Shown here piece by piece: positions 6,462 to 13,682 of a stretch of 25,931 bases of DNA. Source of the DNA: Clostridia bacterium. GTDB lineage: Bacteria; Bacillota; Clostridia; Oscillospirales; Acutalibacteraceae. Made by a program: the position numbers and the translations under genes. Every line of letters begins with the position of its first letter. Within the stretch, counting starts at the first letter, position 1. The notes below the pieces were generated by a model. It saw only the letters and a list, made by a program, of their open reading frames with translations, ran no database searches and was not told the origin of the DNA. The DNA lies in the NCBI GenBank assembly GCA_900769535.1, contig CAAGHB010000037.1, positions 1-25,931 of the forward strand. Reading direction: 5' to 3'.

Positions 6462-6506
6462 TTTCTTACATTATATAGTTAGAAATTATCAATAATCGCA
6501 ATGTAT

Positions 6507-6524
6507 GGGGAAAAGGCAATCCCC
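6507..6524 (+). promoter_or_regulatory. G/C-capped hairpin between rplW and rplB
   Basis: GGGGA (6507-6511) pairs with TCCCC (6520-6524) around an AAAGGCAA loop. AATAAT (6491-6496) and ATTATT (6533-6538) could extend the fold around it. It ends 15 nt before the rplB ribosome binding site and has no terminator-like T run. Confidence 0.4.
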
Positions 6525-6556
6525 GCTAAGCTATTATTTAAGGAGTGAAAACCGAA

Positions 6557-7387
6557 ATGCCAATTAAACATTATAAACCGACTACTCCCGGTAGACGTGG
6601 AATGACGGTTATGGATTATTCCGGTCTTTCAAAGGTTGCTCCTGAAAAAAGCCTTCTTGCTCCACTCGACAAAAAGGCAGGACGCAACAGCTACGGTAGA
6701 ATTACAGTAAGACACCGTGGCGGCGGCAACCGTAGAAAGTATCGTATAATTGATTTCAAGCGCAACAAGTTTGATATTGCTGCAACAGTTGTTACTCTCG
6801 AGTACGATCCTAACCGCAGCGCTTTCATCGCACTTGTTGAATATGAGGACGGCGAAAAGAGATACATCATTGCTCCCGTTGGCCTCAAAGTCGGAGACAA
6901 GGTAATCAGCAGTACAACTGCTGATATCAAACCGGGTAACGCACTTCCGCTTGCTAACATTCCGACAGGTACCTTTATTCACAACGTTGAGCTTTATCCC
7001 GGAAAGGGCGCACAGCTTGCCCGTTCAGCAGGAAACCAGGCTCAGCTTATGGCAAAAGAGGGCGGCAAAGCCCTTCTCAGACTCCCGTCAGGCGAACTTC
7101 GCTATGTACCGGTAAACTGTATGGCTTCAATCGGTCAGGTTTCAAATCCTGAACACGAGAACGTTAACTACGGTAAAGCCGGCCGCAAGCGCCACATGGG
7201 ATGGAGACCTACCGTTCGCGGTTCTGTAATGAACCCCTGCGACCACCCGCACGGTGGTGGTGAAGGTAAGTCACCGATTGGACGTCCGGGCCCTGTTACC
7301 CCGTGGGGTAAACCGACACTCGGATACAAGACCCGCAAAAAGCACAAGGCTTCCGATAAGTTTATTGCGAAGCGTCGTACTAAATAG
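6557..7387 (+). CDS. rplB: 50S ribosomal protein L2
   Basis: uL2 helps join the subunits and supports peptidyl-transferase activity. Typical length, 276 residues. Seen: the PIKHYKPTTPGRRGMTV start, VRHRGGGNRRKYR in the OB-fold part, and HPHGGGEGKSPIGRPGPVTPWGKP near the C-terminus containing the conserved active-site-proximal His. The residue before DHPHGGGEG is Cys (NPCDHPHGG), where Val or Asn is common. The ATG at 6557 is chosen because it lies 11 nt after AAGGAG (6540-6545); a GTG at 6545 falls inside that site. Confidence 0.98.
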   Translation: MPIKHYKPTTPGRRGMTVMDYSGLSKVAPEKSLLAPLDKKAGRNSYGRITVRHRGGGNRRKYRIIDFKRNKFDIAATVVTLEYDPNRSAFIALVEYEDGEKRYIIAPVGLKVGDKVISSTTADIKPGNALPLANIPTGTFIHNVELYPGKGAQLARSAGNQAQLMAKEGGKALLRLPSGELRYVPVNCMASIGQVSNPEHENVNYGKAGRKRHMGWRPTVRGSVMNPCDHPHGGGEGKSPIGRPGPVTPWGKPTLGYKTRKKHKASDKFIAKRRTK

Positions 7388-7408
7388 TAGAGAGAGGAGC
7401 TAAGAATT

Positions 7409-7684
7409 ATGGGAAGAAGCGTTAAAAAAGGACCATACGTACAGCCTGTACTTTTAAAGAGAGTACTTCAGATGAACGAAGCTGGCGAAAAGCGCGTTCT
7501 CAAAACATGGAGCCGCTCGTCTACTATTTTCCCTGACTTTGTAGGTCACACATTTGCAGTACACGACGGCCGCAAGCATGTTCCGGTATATGTTACCGAA
7601 GACATGGTAGGTCACAAGCTCGGTGAATTTGCTCCGACAAGAACCTTCAAGGGTCACGCCGGATCAAAGACATCAGGCAAGTAA
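7409..7684 (+). CDS. rpsS: 30S ribosomal protein S19
   Basis: uS19 lies in the 30S head, contacting S13 and the A-site finger. The 91-residue protein shows GRSVKKGPYVQPVLLKRV at the start, WSRSSTIFPDFVGHTFAVHDGR in the middle and VGHKLGEFAPTRTFKGH, the family signature, near the end. It follows rplB after 21 nt with a GAGAGGAG site, and precedes rplV after 27 nt. Length and order are as in other Firmicutes. Confidence 0.98.
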   Translation: MGRSVKKGPYVQPVLLKRVLQMNEAGEKRVLKTWSRSSTIFPDFVGHTFAVHDGRKHVPVYVTEDMVGHKLGEFAPTRTFKGHAGSKTSGK

Positions 7685-7711
7685 TAACACCAGCCGAAAG
7701 GAGAGTTAACT

Positions 7712-8047
7712 ATGGAATCAAGAGCTACGGTAAAATTTATCCGCATCTCACCCCGCAAGGTTCAGATTGTTTTGGATTTAATCCGCAATCAGCCTGCTGA
7801 AAAGGCCATGGCTATTCTCAAGCACACACCCAAGGCTGCGTGTGAACCGCTTGAGAAGCTGCTTAAATCAGCTATGGCAAACGCCGAAAACAATCACAAC
7901 ATGGATGTTTCAAAGCTTTATGTTGCTGAATGTTTGGCTTGCCCCGGACCGATTCTTAAGAGAATCCGTCCCCGTGCACACGGACGTGCATACCACATTT
8001 ACAAGAGAACTTCACATGTGACCCTGGTACTTAGGGAAGCAGAGTAA
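7712..8047 (+). CDS. rplV: 50S ribosomal protein L22
   Basis: uL22 contacts all 23S domains and its long beta-hairpin narrows the exit tunnel beside L4. The 111-residue length is standard. Seen: VKFIRISPRKVQIVLDLIR at the N-terminus, and the tunnel hairpin with IRPRAHGRAYHIYKRTSH. The hairpin tip lacks obvious insertions or deletions of the sort linked with macrolide resistance. AAAGGAGAG precedes the ATG. Confidence 0.98.
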   Translation: MESRATVKFIRISPRKVQIVLDLIRNQPAEKAMAILKHTPKAACEPLEKLLKSAMANAENNHNMDVSKLYVAECLACPGPILKRIRPRAHGRAYHIYKRTSHVTLVLREAE

Positions 8048-8063
8048 TTGAGGAGGATTTAAC

Positions 8064-8732
8064 ATGGGACAGAAAGTTCATCCACACGGACTCCGTGTCG
8101 GCGTGATTAAAAACTGGGATTCTCGTTGGTTCGTGAAGGACGGCCAGTTTGGCGACACTCTTGTTGAGGATTACAACATCCGCAAGACCCTTAAAAAGCA
8201 GCTTTTTGCCGCTGGTGTTTCAAAGATTGAAATCGAGCGTGATGCTGCAAACAAGGTAAGACTTCACATCCACTGCGCAAAGCCCGGTATGATTATCGGC
8301 CGTAACGGTGCAGAAATAGACAAGCTCAAGGCTCAGTGTGAGCAGATGCTTGGTAAGTCTGTTAACATCAACATCGTTGAGATTAAGAACCCTGACGTAA
8401 ATGCTCAGCTCGTTGCTGAAAATATCGCTGCTCAGCTCGAAAAGCGTATATCTTTCCGCCGCGCTATGAAGCAGTGCATGGGACGCGCAATGCGTCTTGG
8501 CGCTATGGGTATAAAGACTCAGGTATCAGGACGTCTCGGCGGAGCAGAAATTGCTCGTAGCGAGACATATCATGAAGGAACCATTCCGCTTCAAACAATC
8601 CGTGCCGACATTGACTACGGTTTCGCAGAAGCAAGCACAACCTACGGCCGTCTCGGCGTAAAGGTTTGGATCTATTCCGGCGAGGTTCTTCATGACAATC
8701 GTAAGACCCGCAAGGAAGGAGGAGCCCGCTAA
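8064..8732 (+). CDS. rpsC: 30S ribosomal protein S3
   Basis: uS3 lines the mRNA entry tunnel of the 30S and contributes to helicase activity there. The 222-residue protein has the GQKVHPHGLRVGVIKNWDS start, a type 2 KH domain with GMIIGRNGAEIDKLK (the GxxG loop is IGRNGAE), and the C-terminal signature GRLGGAEIARSETYHEGTIP. GAGGAG precedes the ATG. The stop overlaps the rplP start by one base, indicating translational coupling. Confidence 0.98.
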   Translation: MGQKVHPHGLRVGVIKNWDSRWFVKDGQFGDTLVEDYNIRKTLKKQLFAAGVSKIEIERDAANKVRLHIHCAKPGMIIGRNGAEIDKLKAQCEQMLGKSVNINIVEIKNPDVNAQLVAENIAAQLEKRISFRRAMKQCMGRAMRLGAMGIKTQVSGRLGGAEIARSETYHEGTIPLQTIRADIDYGFAEASTTYGRLGVKVWIYSGEVLHDNRKTRKEGGAR

Positions 8733-9151
8733 TGTTAATGCCTAAGAGAGTAAAGTACCGCAGAGTACAGAGAGGTCGTTTGACCGGTAAGGCGATGCGC
8801 GGTAACTTCGTTTCTAATGGTGAATTTGGCTTGCAGGCCCTCGAACCGGCTTGGATTACCGCTAATCAAATCGAAGCAGCTCGTATTGCTATGACCCGTT
8901 ACATCAAGCGTGGCGGTCAGGTTTGGATTAAGGTATTCCCGGATAAGCCGATTACCGAAAAGCCGGCTGAAACCCGAATGGGTTCAGGTAAAGGTTCACC
9001 TGAATATTGGGTAGCAGTTGTAAAGCCCGGTCGAGTAATGTTCGAAATTGCGGGCGTTTCAAAGGAAGTAGCACAGGAAGCTATGCGTCTTGCTGCTAAC
9101 AAGCTGCCTATCAAATGCAAATTTATTACAAAAGAGGATGGTGAGCAGTAA
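8732..9151 (+). CDS. rplP: 50S ribosomal protein L16
   Basis: uL16 is a late-assembling protein at the A-site tRNA elbow. The 139 residues include the MLMPKRVKYRRVQRGR start, GNFVSNGEFGLQALEPAWI, and RMGSGKGSPEYWVAVVKPGR, the family signature. The ATG at 8732 overlaps the rpsC stop; GGAGGA lies inside the end of rpsC. An ATG two codons later is possible but the MLMPKR start is the usual one. Its own stop overlaps rpmC by one base. Confidence 0.97.
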   Translation: MLMPKRVKYRRVQRGRLTGKAMRGNFVSNGEFGLQALEPAWITANQIEAARIAMTRYIKRGGQVWIKVFPDKPITEKPAETRMGSGKGSPEYWVAVVKPGRVMFEIAGVSKEVAQEAMRLAANKLPIKCKFITKEDGEQ

Positions 9152-9351
9152 TGAAGGCAAAAGAGTTCAGAGAACTGACTGAGGTTGAACTTCAAGAGAA
9201 GTTAAAGAACCTTAAAGAAGAGCTGTTCCACCTGCGTTTTCAGAATGCTGTAAACCAGCTCGAAAATCCGATGAGAATCAAGGCTGTTAAGAAAGATATC
9301 GCACGCGTACTTACCGTACTCCGTGAATATCAGGACAGCGCTAATTCTTGA
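9151..9351 (+). CDS. rpmC: 50S ribosomal protein L29
   Basis: uL29 is a small helical protein at the tunnel exit beside L23. The 66 residues form two predicted helices: KAKEFRELTEVELQEKLKNL, then a second with IKAVKKDIARVLTVLRE. LKEELFHLRFQNAVNQLENP between them is the recognisable core. The start overlaps the rplP stop by one base. Length and position between rplP and rpsQ are canonical. Confidence 0.97.
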   Translation: MKAKEFRELTEVELQEKLKNLKEELFHLRFQNAVNQLENPMRIKAVKKDIARVLTVLREYQDSANS

Positions 9352-9368
9352 GAAAGGGAGGCTAAACC

Positions 9369-9626
9369 ATGAGTGAAAGAAATCTTAGAAAAACTCGCGT
9401 TGGCCGTGTAGTCAGCGACAAGATGGATAAAACAGTTGTTGTTGCTATTGAGGACAATGTTAAGCATCCCCTTTACAACAAGATTGTTAAAAAGACGGTT
9501 AAGTTCAAGGCCCATGACGAAGAAAACGCTTGCGGCATTGGCGACCGCGTTATGATTATGGAGACCAGACCGCTGTCCAAGGATAAGAGATGGCGTGTTG
9601 TCGAAATCATTACCAAAGCGAAGTAA
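9369..9626 (+). CDS. rpsQ: 30S ribosomal protein S17
   Basis: uS17 is a primary 16S rRNA-binding protein with an OB fold, needed early in 30S body assembly. The 85-residue protein has RKTRVGRVVSDKMDKTVVVA, HPLYNKIVKKTVKFKAHDE and GDRVMIMETRPLSKDKRWR, all typical. GAAAGGGAGG precedes the ATG. A 48-nt gap follows before rplN in which I see no clear structure. Confidence 0.98.
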   Translation: MSERNLRKTRVGRVVSDKMDKTVVVAIEDNVKHPLYNKIVKKTVKFKAHDEENACGIGDRVMIMETRPLSKDKRWRVVEIITKAK

Positions 9627-9674
9627 GTTTTACAATCTAAAATACTACTGCGCAATTATTAAGGAGGAATATCT

Positions 9675-10043
9675 GTGGTACAACAGCAGAGTTACCTTAA
9701 GGTTGCCGACAACACAGGTGCAAAGGAGCTTATGTGCATTCGTGTACTCGGCGGATCTGGAAAAAGGTATGCCAATATTGGCGACGTCGTTGTGGCCTCT
9801 GTAAAGAAGGCTGCACCCGGCGGCACAGTTAAAAAAGGCGATGTTGTAAAGGCCGTTATCGTAAGATCGGCACATGGCGTTCGCCGTGCTGACGGCACAT
9901 ATATCAGATTTGATGAAAATGCTGCCGTTATCATTAGAGAAGACAAAAACCCGAGAGGTACCCGTATTTTTGGACCGGTAGCTCGTGAGCTTCGTGAAAA
10001 GGACTACGTAAAGATCCTTTCACTCGCTCCCGAAGTACTCTAA
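9675..10043 (+). CDS. rplN: 50S ribosomal protein L14
   Basis: uL14 lies at the subunit interface and contacts the 30S; it is also the target of the silencing factor RsfS. The 122-residue product shows YLKVADNTGAKELMCIRVLG, GVRRADGTYIRFDENAAVII (the signature) and GTRIFGPVARELR. The start is GTG, 7 nt after a perfect AAGGAGG (9661-9667); the following VQQQSYLKV matches known L14 N-termini, so this start is well supported. It is one of three non-ATG starts in the cluster. Confidence 0.97.
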   Translation: MVQQQSYLKVADNTGAKELMCIRVLGGSGKRYANIGDVVVASVKKAAPGGTVKKGDVVKAVIVRSAHGVRRADGTYIRFDENAAVIIREDKNPRGTRIFGPVARELREKDYVKILSLAPEVL

Positions 10044-10058
10044 GAGAGGAGAATTTTG

Positions 10059-10379
10059 ATGAGCAAGATGAATATTAAAGTCGGCGATACTGTCAAAATT
10101 CTTACCGGTGACGACAAGGATCGCAACCAGATCGGTAAGGTCCTCGAAGTCAGCCCTTCTGAGGGTAAGGTAATTGTTGAAAAACACAATATCGTCACAA
10201 AACACGTAAAACCGCGCAAGGCCGGTGATCCTTCGGGCATCATCAAGGCAGAAGGCGCAATTTACGCCTGCAAGGTTCAGCTTGTTTGCCCCAAGTGCAA
10301 GCAGCAGACACGCGTAGGCCGTAAAACAGTTGATGGTAAAAAAGTTCGCGTTTGCGCTAAGTGCAAAGCAGAGTTTTAA
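10059..10379 (+). CDS. rplX: 50S ribosomal protein L24
   Basis: uL24 initiates 50S assembly and sits near the tunnel exit. The 106-residue protein has a KOW motif, IKVGDTVKILTGDDKDRNQI, then VEKHNIVTKHVKP, and a C-terminal CPKC...CAKC set of four Cys that probably binds zinc. The ATG at 10059 is preferred; a TTG directly before it (10056) is in frame but nearer the GAGAGGAG site than usual. Gap to rplE is 18 nt. Confidence 0.97.
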   Translation: MSKMNIKVGDTVKILTGDDKDRNQIGKVLEVSPSEGKVIVEKHNIVTKHVKPRKAGDPSGIIKAEGAIYACKVQLVCPKCKQQTRVGRKTVDGKKVRVCAKCKAEF

Positions 10380-10397
10380 GTTAGGAGGAACATGACA

Positions 10398-10940
10398 ATG
10401 GCAAGACTTAAGGAAAAATATAATGCCGAAGTTGCGCCTGCAATGATGAAGAAATTCAGCTATAAGAGCGTCATGCAGATTCCGAAGCTTGAAAAGGTTA
10501 TCATCAATGTAGGTTGCGGTGCTGAGGCACGCGAAAATTCAAAGGTGCTTGACGCCGTATGTAACGATTTGGCACAAATCACAGGCCAGAAGGCAATCGT
10601 TTGTAACGCAAAGAAATCGGTTGCTAACTTCAAGGTTCGTGAAGGAATGCCTATCGGCGCCAAGGTTACACTCCGCGGCGAAAAAATGTGGGAATTTGTT
10701 GACCGTTTGTTCTCAGCAGCTCTCCCGAGAGTTAGAGACTTCAAGGGAATCAACCCCAACTCATTCGACGGACGCGGAAACTACTCGATGGGCGTTAAGG
10801 AACAGCTTATCTTCCCCGAAATCGAGTATGATAAGATTGACAAGGTTCGTGGTATGGACATTTGCTTCGTAACCACAGCCAATAAAGACGAAGAGGCCTT
10901 CGAGCTGCTCAGCTTGCTTGGCGCTCCGTTTGCGAAATAA
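10398..10940 (+). CDS. rplE: 50S ribosomal protein L5
   Basis: uL5 binds 5S rRNA together with L18 and contacts the P-site tRNA and S13. The 180 residues include MARLKEKYNAEVAPAMMKKF, IPKLEKVIINVGCGAEARE and FKGINPNSFDGRGNYSMGVK, all strongly conserved. Two ATGs compete: 10392 lies 3 nt after AGGAGG (10383-10388), 10398 lies 9 nt after it; the second gives the usual MARLKEKY start and is chosen. Confidence 0.97.
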   Translation: MARLKEKYNAEVAPAMMKKFSYKSVMQIPKLEKVIINVGCGAEARENSKVLDAVCNDLAQITGQKAIVCNAKKSVANFKVREGMPIGAKVTLRGEKMWEFVDRLFSAALPRVRDFKGINPNSFDGRGNYSMGVKEQLIFPEIEYDKIDKVRGMDICFVTTANKDEEAFELLSLLGAPFAK

Positions 10941-10955
10941 GGAGGAGGGACTGTA

Positions 10956-11141
10956 ATGGCAAAGACGGCTATGAAAATTAAGCAGACAAGAGCTGCTAAA
11001 TTCTCAACAAGAGCATACAACAGATGTAAAATTTGCGGCAGACCTCATGCTTACCTTCGCAAGTATGGAATTTGTCGTATCTGCTTCCGTGAACTCGCTT
11101 ACAAGGGCGAGATTCCGGGCGTAAAGAAATCAAGCTGGTAA
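10956..11141 (+). CDS. rpsZ: 30S ribosomal protein S14, zinc-binding short form
   Basis: uS14 completes the 30S head beside S3 and S10. At 61 residues it is the short type Z form with CKICGRPHAYLRKYGICRIC, giving two CxxC pairs for zinc, and the typical GEIPGVKKSSW end. The alternative 89-residue, zinc-free S14 is not in this window. AAGGAGGAGGG precedes the ATG. Some annotations call this gene rpsN. Confidence 0.97.
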   Translation: MAKTAMKIKQTRAAKFSTRAYNRCKICGRPHAYLRKYGICRICFRELAYKGEIPGVKKSSW

Positions 11142-11154
11142 GGAGGTTAATGAC

Positions 11155-11553
11155 ATGCAGATTACTGATACAATCGCTGATATGCTTACGAGAATTCGTA
11201 ACGCCAATTCAGCAAAGCACGAGTCAGTTGATATTCCTGCGTCAAACATGAAGAAGGCAATTGCTCAGATTCTCGTTGACGAAGGATACATCAAGGGCTT
11301 CACAGTTACAGAGGACGGCAAGCAGGGCATGATTCACGTCACCCTTAAGTACGGTCCGAACAAATCTCAGGTCATTACCGGCCTGCGTAGGGTATCAAAG
11401 CCCGGTTTGAGAATATACACAAATGTAGAGGATATGCCTAAGGTCATGCGTGGCCTCGGAATCGCAATCCTCTCCACCTCCAAGGGTGTAATGACAGATA
11501 AGCAGGCTCGCGCTAACAATGTTGGCGGCGAAGTTCTCGCTTTCGTCTGGTAA
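11155..11553 (+). CDS. rpsH: 30S ribosomal protein S8
   Basis: uS8 binds the central domain of 16S rRNA; in E. coli it also represses the spc operon. The 132-residue protein starts MQITDTIADMLTRIRNAN and ends with STSKGVMTDKQARANNVGGE, the family signature, and VLAFVW. AAGGAGGT lies before the ATG. No S8-like target helix was recognised in the neighbouring mRNA, so repression as in E. coli is not claimed. Confidence 0.98.
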   Translation: MQITDTIADMLTRIRNANSAKHESVDIPASNMKKAIAQILVDEGYIKGFTVTEDGKQGMIHVTLKYGPNKSQVITGLRRVSKPGLRIYTNVEDMPKVMRGLGIAILSTSKGVMTDKQARANNVGGEVLAFVW

Positions 11554-11565
11554 GGAGGTGCCGAA

Positions 11566-12114
11566 ATGTCACGTATAGGAAAGAATCCGATTACAATTCC
11601 CGCAGGAGTTGACGTAAAGATTGACGGTAACGTAATTACCGTTAAGGGTGCAAAAGGCACACTTACCCAGAAAATCCGTCAGGAAATCACAGTAAAAATC
11701 GAGGGTAGCGAAATCGTTGTAACTCGTATCAACGATGAAAAGACTGCTCGTTCACTTCACGGTCTTACCCGTACACTTATCGCCAACATGGTAGAGGGTG
11801 TATCAAACGGCTTTACAAAGACACTCGAAGTTAACGGTATCGGTTACCGTGCTCAGAAGCAGGGCAGCAACCTCGTAATGAACCTTGGTTTCTCCCATCA
11901 GGTTATCGTACCTGAAATCGAAGGCATATCAATTGATGTTCCTAATCCGAACCTCGTCGTTGTTTCCGGTCCTGACAAGCAGGTTGTTGGTCAATTTGCA
12001 GCAGAGATCCGCGAAAAGCGTCCGCCTGAACCCTACAAGGGTAAGGGAATTCGCTACCAGGGCGAATATGTTAGACGCAAAGAAGGCAAGGCCGGTAAGG
12101 GCGCTAAGAAATAA
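11566..12114 (+). CDS. rplF: 50S ribosomal protein L6
   Basis: uL6 sits at the base of the factor-binding site next to the sarcin-ricin loop. The 182 residues form two repeated domains; seen are SRIGKNPITIPAGVDVKI, RSLHGLTRTLIANMVEGVS and the C-terminal signature KGKGIRYQGEYVRRKEGKAG. AAGGAGGTG precedes the ATG by a short gap. Length and order (rpsH, rplF, rplR) are standard. Confidence 0.98.
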   Translation: MSRIGKNPITIPAGVDVKIDGNVITVKGAKGTLTQKIRQEITVKIEGSEIVVTRINDEKTARSLHGLTRTLIANMVEGVSNGFTKTLEVNGIGYRAQKQGSNLVMNLGFSHQVIVPEIEGISIDVPNPNLVVVSGPDKQVVGQFAAEIREKRPPEPYKGKGIRYQGEYVRRKEGKAGKGAKK

Positions 12115-12129
12115 AAGGAGTGAATTGAA

Positions 12130-12486
12130 ATGGTTAATAAGCCAAGTCGCAATAAGGCGAGACTTCACCGCCACGTTCGCGTTCGCGGTAAGATTTGCGG
12201 CACACCTGAGTGTCCGCGCCTTGATGTTTTCCGCTCCAACGCAAATATTTACGCCCAGATCATCGATGATGTAAACGGTGTTACTTTGGTTGCCGCTTCC
12301 TCTAACGAAAAGGATTTCGGTTACGGCGGAAACAAAGAGGCAGCCTTCAAGGTTGGAGAATTATTGGCAGAACGTGCCGCAGCAAAAGGTATAAAAGACG
12401 TAGTCTTTGACCGTGGCGGCTATATTTATCACGGCCGCGTCAAAGAGCTGGCCGAAGGTGCCCGTAAGGGCGGCCTCAATTTTTAA
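12130..12486 (+). CDS. rplR: 50S ribosomal protein L18
   Basis: uL18 binds 5S rRNA with L5 in the central protuberance. The 118-residue protein shows a basic N-terminus (NKPSRNKARLHRHVRVRGKI), RLDVFRSNANIYAQIIDD, and FDRGGYIYHGRVKELAEGAR near the end, all typical. AAAGGAG is 9-10 nt before the ATG. Confidence 0.98.
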   Translation: MVNKPSRNKARLHRHVRVRGKICGTPECPRLDVFRSNANIYAQIIDDVNGVTLVAASSNEKDFGYGGNKEAAFKVGELLAERAAAKGIKDVVFDRGGYIYHGRVKELAEGARKGGLNF

Positions 12487-12501
12487 GAGGGAGGAATAAC
12501 T

Positions 12502-13005
12502 TTGGCTACAAATTTTGACGCTTCAACAATGGAGCTTCAGGAACGCATGGTTGCACTTAACCGCGTATCCAAAACCGTAAAGGGCGGACGTATCATGAAG
12601 TTCACCGCACTTATGGTTGTCGGCGATGGCAACGGTCACGTTGGCTTCGGTCTCGGCAAAGCTCGTGAAGTTCCCGATGCAATCCGCAAGGGCATCGAGG
12701 ACGCAAAGAAGAACATGATTGAGGTTTCCTTAAAGGGTACAACTATTCCTCATGAAATTATGGGTGAGTTCGATGCAGGTCGCGTTCTCTTAAAGCCGGC
12801 TGCTCCCGGTACCGGTGTTATTGCCGGCGGCGCAGTTCGTGCAGTAATCGAGAGCGTAGGAATCAAGGACATCAGAACAAAGGCCCTTCGTTCTAACAAT
12901 CCTTGCAATGTAGTAAGAGCTACAATTGACGGTCTTTCCAAGCTTCGCAATGTCGAAGAGGTTGCTGCTATCCGCGGCAAGTCCGTTAAGGAAATCTTAG
13001 GTTAA
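12502..13005 (+). CDS. rpsE: 30S ribosomal protein S5
   Basis: uS5 lies at the mRNA entrance and affects decoding fidelity. The 167-residue product has RVSKTVKGGRIMKFTALMVV, GDGNGHVGFGLGKAREVPDA (the double-stranded-RNA-binding-like domain) and the C-terminal NPCNVVRATIDGLSKL. The start is TTG, 7 nt after GAGGGAGG; the next in-frame ATG is ten codons on and lacks a comparable site, so TTG is favoured. A rare TTG start on an essential, highly expressed gene could lower its translation rate relative to neighbours. Confidence 0.95.
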   Translation: MATNFDASTMELQERMVALNRVSKTVKGGRIMKFTALMVVGDGNGHVGFGLGKAREVPDAIRKGIEDAKKNMIEVSLKGTTIPHEIMGEFDAGRVLLKPAAPGTGVIAGGAVRAVIESVGIKDIRTKALRSNNPCNVVRATIDGLSKLRNVEEVAAIRGKSVKEILG

Positions 13006-13019
13006 GGGGGATTATGAAA

Positions 13020-13220
13020 ATGTCACCTAGAGCTAAGAAGGTTGCAAGCCTTAAAGTAAAACTTGTAAAGAGCCTTATCGGTTCAAAGAAGGATCAGATT
13101 GCTACTGCTGAAGCACTCGGATTGCACAAAATCGGCGACGAAAGAGTACAGCCCGACAATGCACAGACACAGGGCAAGATCCGCAAAATAAGCCACCTCG
13201 TCGAGGTTACCGAAGCATAA
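13020..13220 (+). CDS. rpmD: 50S ribosomal protein L30
   Basis: uL30 is a small protein at the 23S/5S region, present in bacteria but missing from some lineages. The 66 residues include LKVKLVKSLIGSKKDQIATA, EALGLHKIGDERVQPDN and IRKISHLVEV, which match the family. Its N-terminus carries a few extra basic residues (SPRAKKVA) before the usual LKV strand. Two ATGs are possible: 13014 (3 nt from AAGGGGG) and 13020 (9 nt); the second has the better spacing. Confidence 0.93.
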   Translation: MSPRAKKVASLKVKLVKSLIGSKKDQIATAEALGLHKIGDERVQPDNAQTQGKIRKISHLVEVTEA

Positions 13221-13241
13221 ATTAGGGAGGTGTCATAAAAA

Positions 13242-13682
13242 ATGAAACTGCATGAACTTACAGCTGTTCCGGGCTCAACCTTTGAGCGCAAGCGCATCGG
13301 TAGAGGTCACGGTTCAGGTCAGGGTAAGACAGCCGGTAAGGGACATAAGGGCCAGAAGGCTCGTTCCGGCGGTAGTATCCGACCCGGTTTCGAAGGCGGC
13401 CAGATGCCGCTCCAGAGACGTGTTCCTAAGAGAGGATTTAATAACATTTTTGCTAAGAAGATTGTTGCTGTCAACGTATCCGATTTAGCAAAGTTTGAAA
13501 ATGGTGCCACAGTAGATACCGAGGCTTTAATCGCCAGCGGACTTATTAAAAAGGCATACGATGGCGTAAAGATTCTCGGCAATGGCGAACTTAATATTAA
13601 GCTTACCGTCAAGGCTGCAGCTTTTTCGGAAACTGCTAAGAGTAAAATCGAAGCAGCAGGCGGAAAGGCTGAGGTGGTATAA
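13242..13682 (+). CDS. rplO: 50S ribosomal protein L15
   Basis: uL15 has a long basic N-terminal extension that threads into 23S rRNA late in assembly. The 146-residue protein shows RIGRGHGSGQGKTAGKGHKG, the GFEGGQMPLQRRVPKRGF segment, and a globular C-terminal half ending AAGGKAEVV. GGGAGGTG precedes the ATG. The stop overlaps the secY start by one base, as is common, coupling translocon synthesis to ribosomal proteins. Confidence 0.98.
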   Translation: MKLHELTAVPGSTFERKRIGRGHGSGQGKTAGKGHKGQKARSGGSIRPGFEGGQMPLQRRVPKRGFNNIFAKKIVAVNVSDLAKFENGATVDTEALIASGLIKKAYDGVKILGNGELNIKLTVKAAAFSETAKSKIEAAGGKAEVV

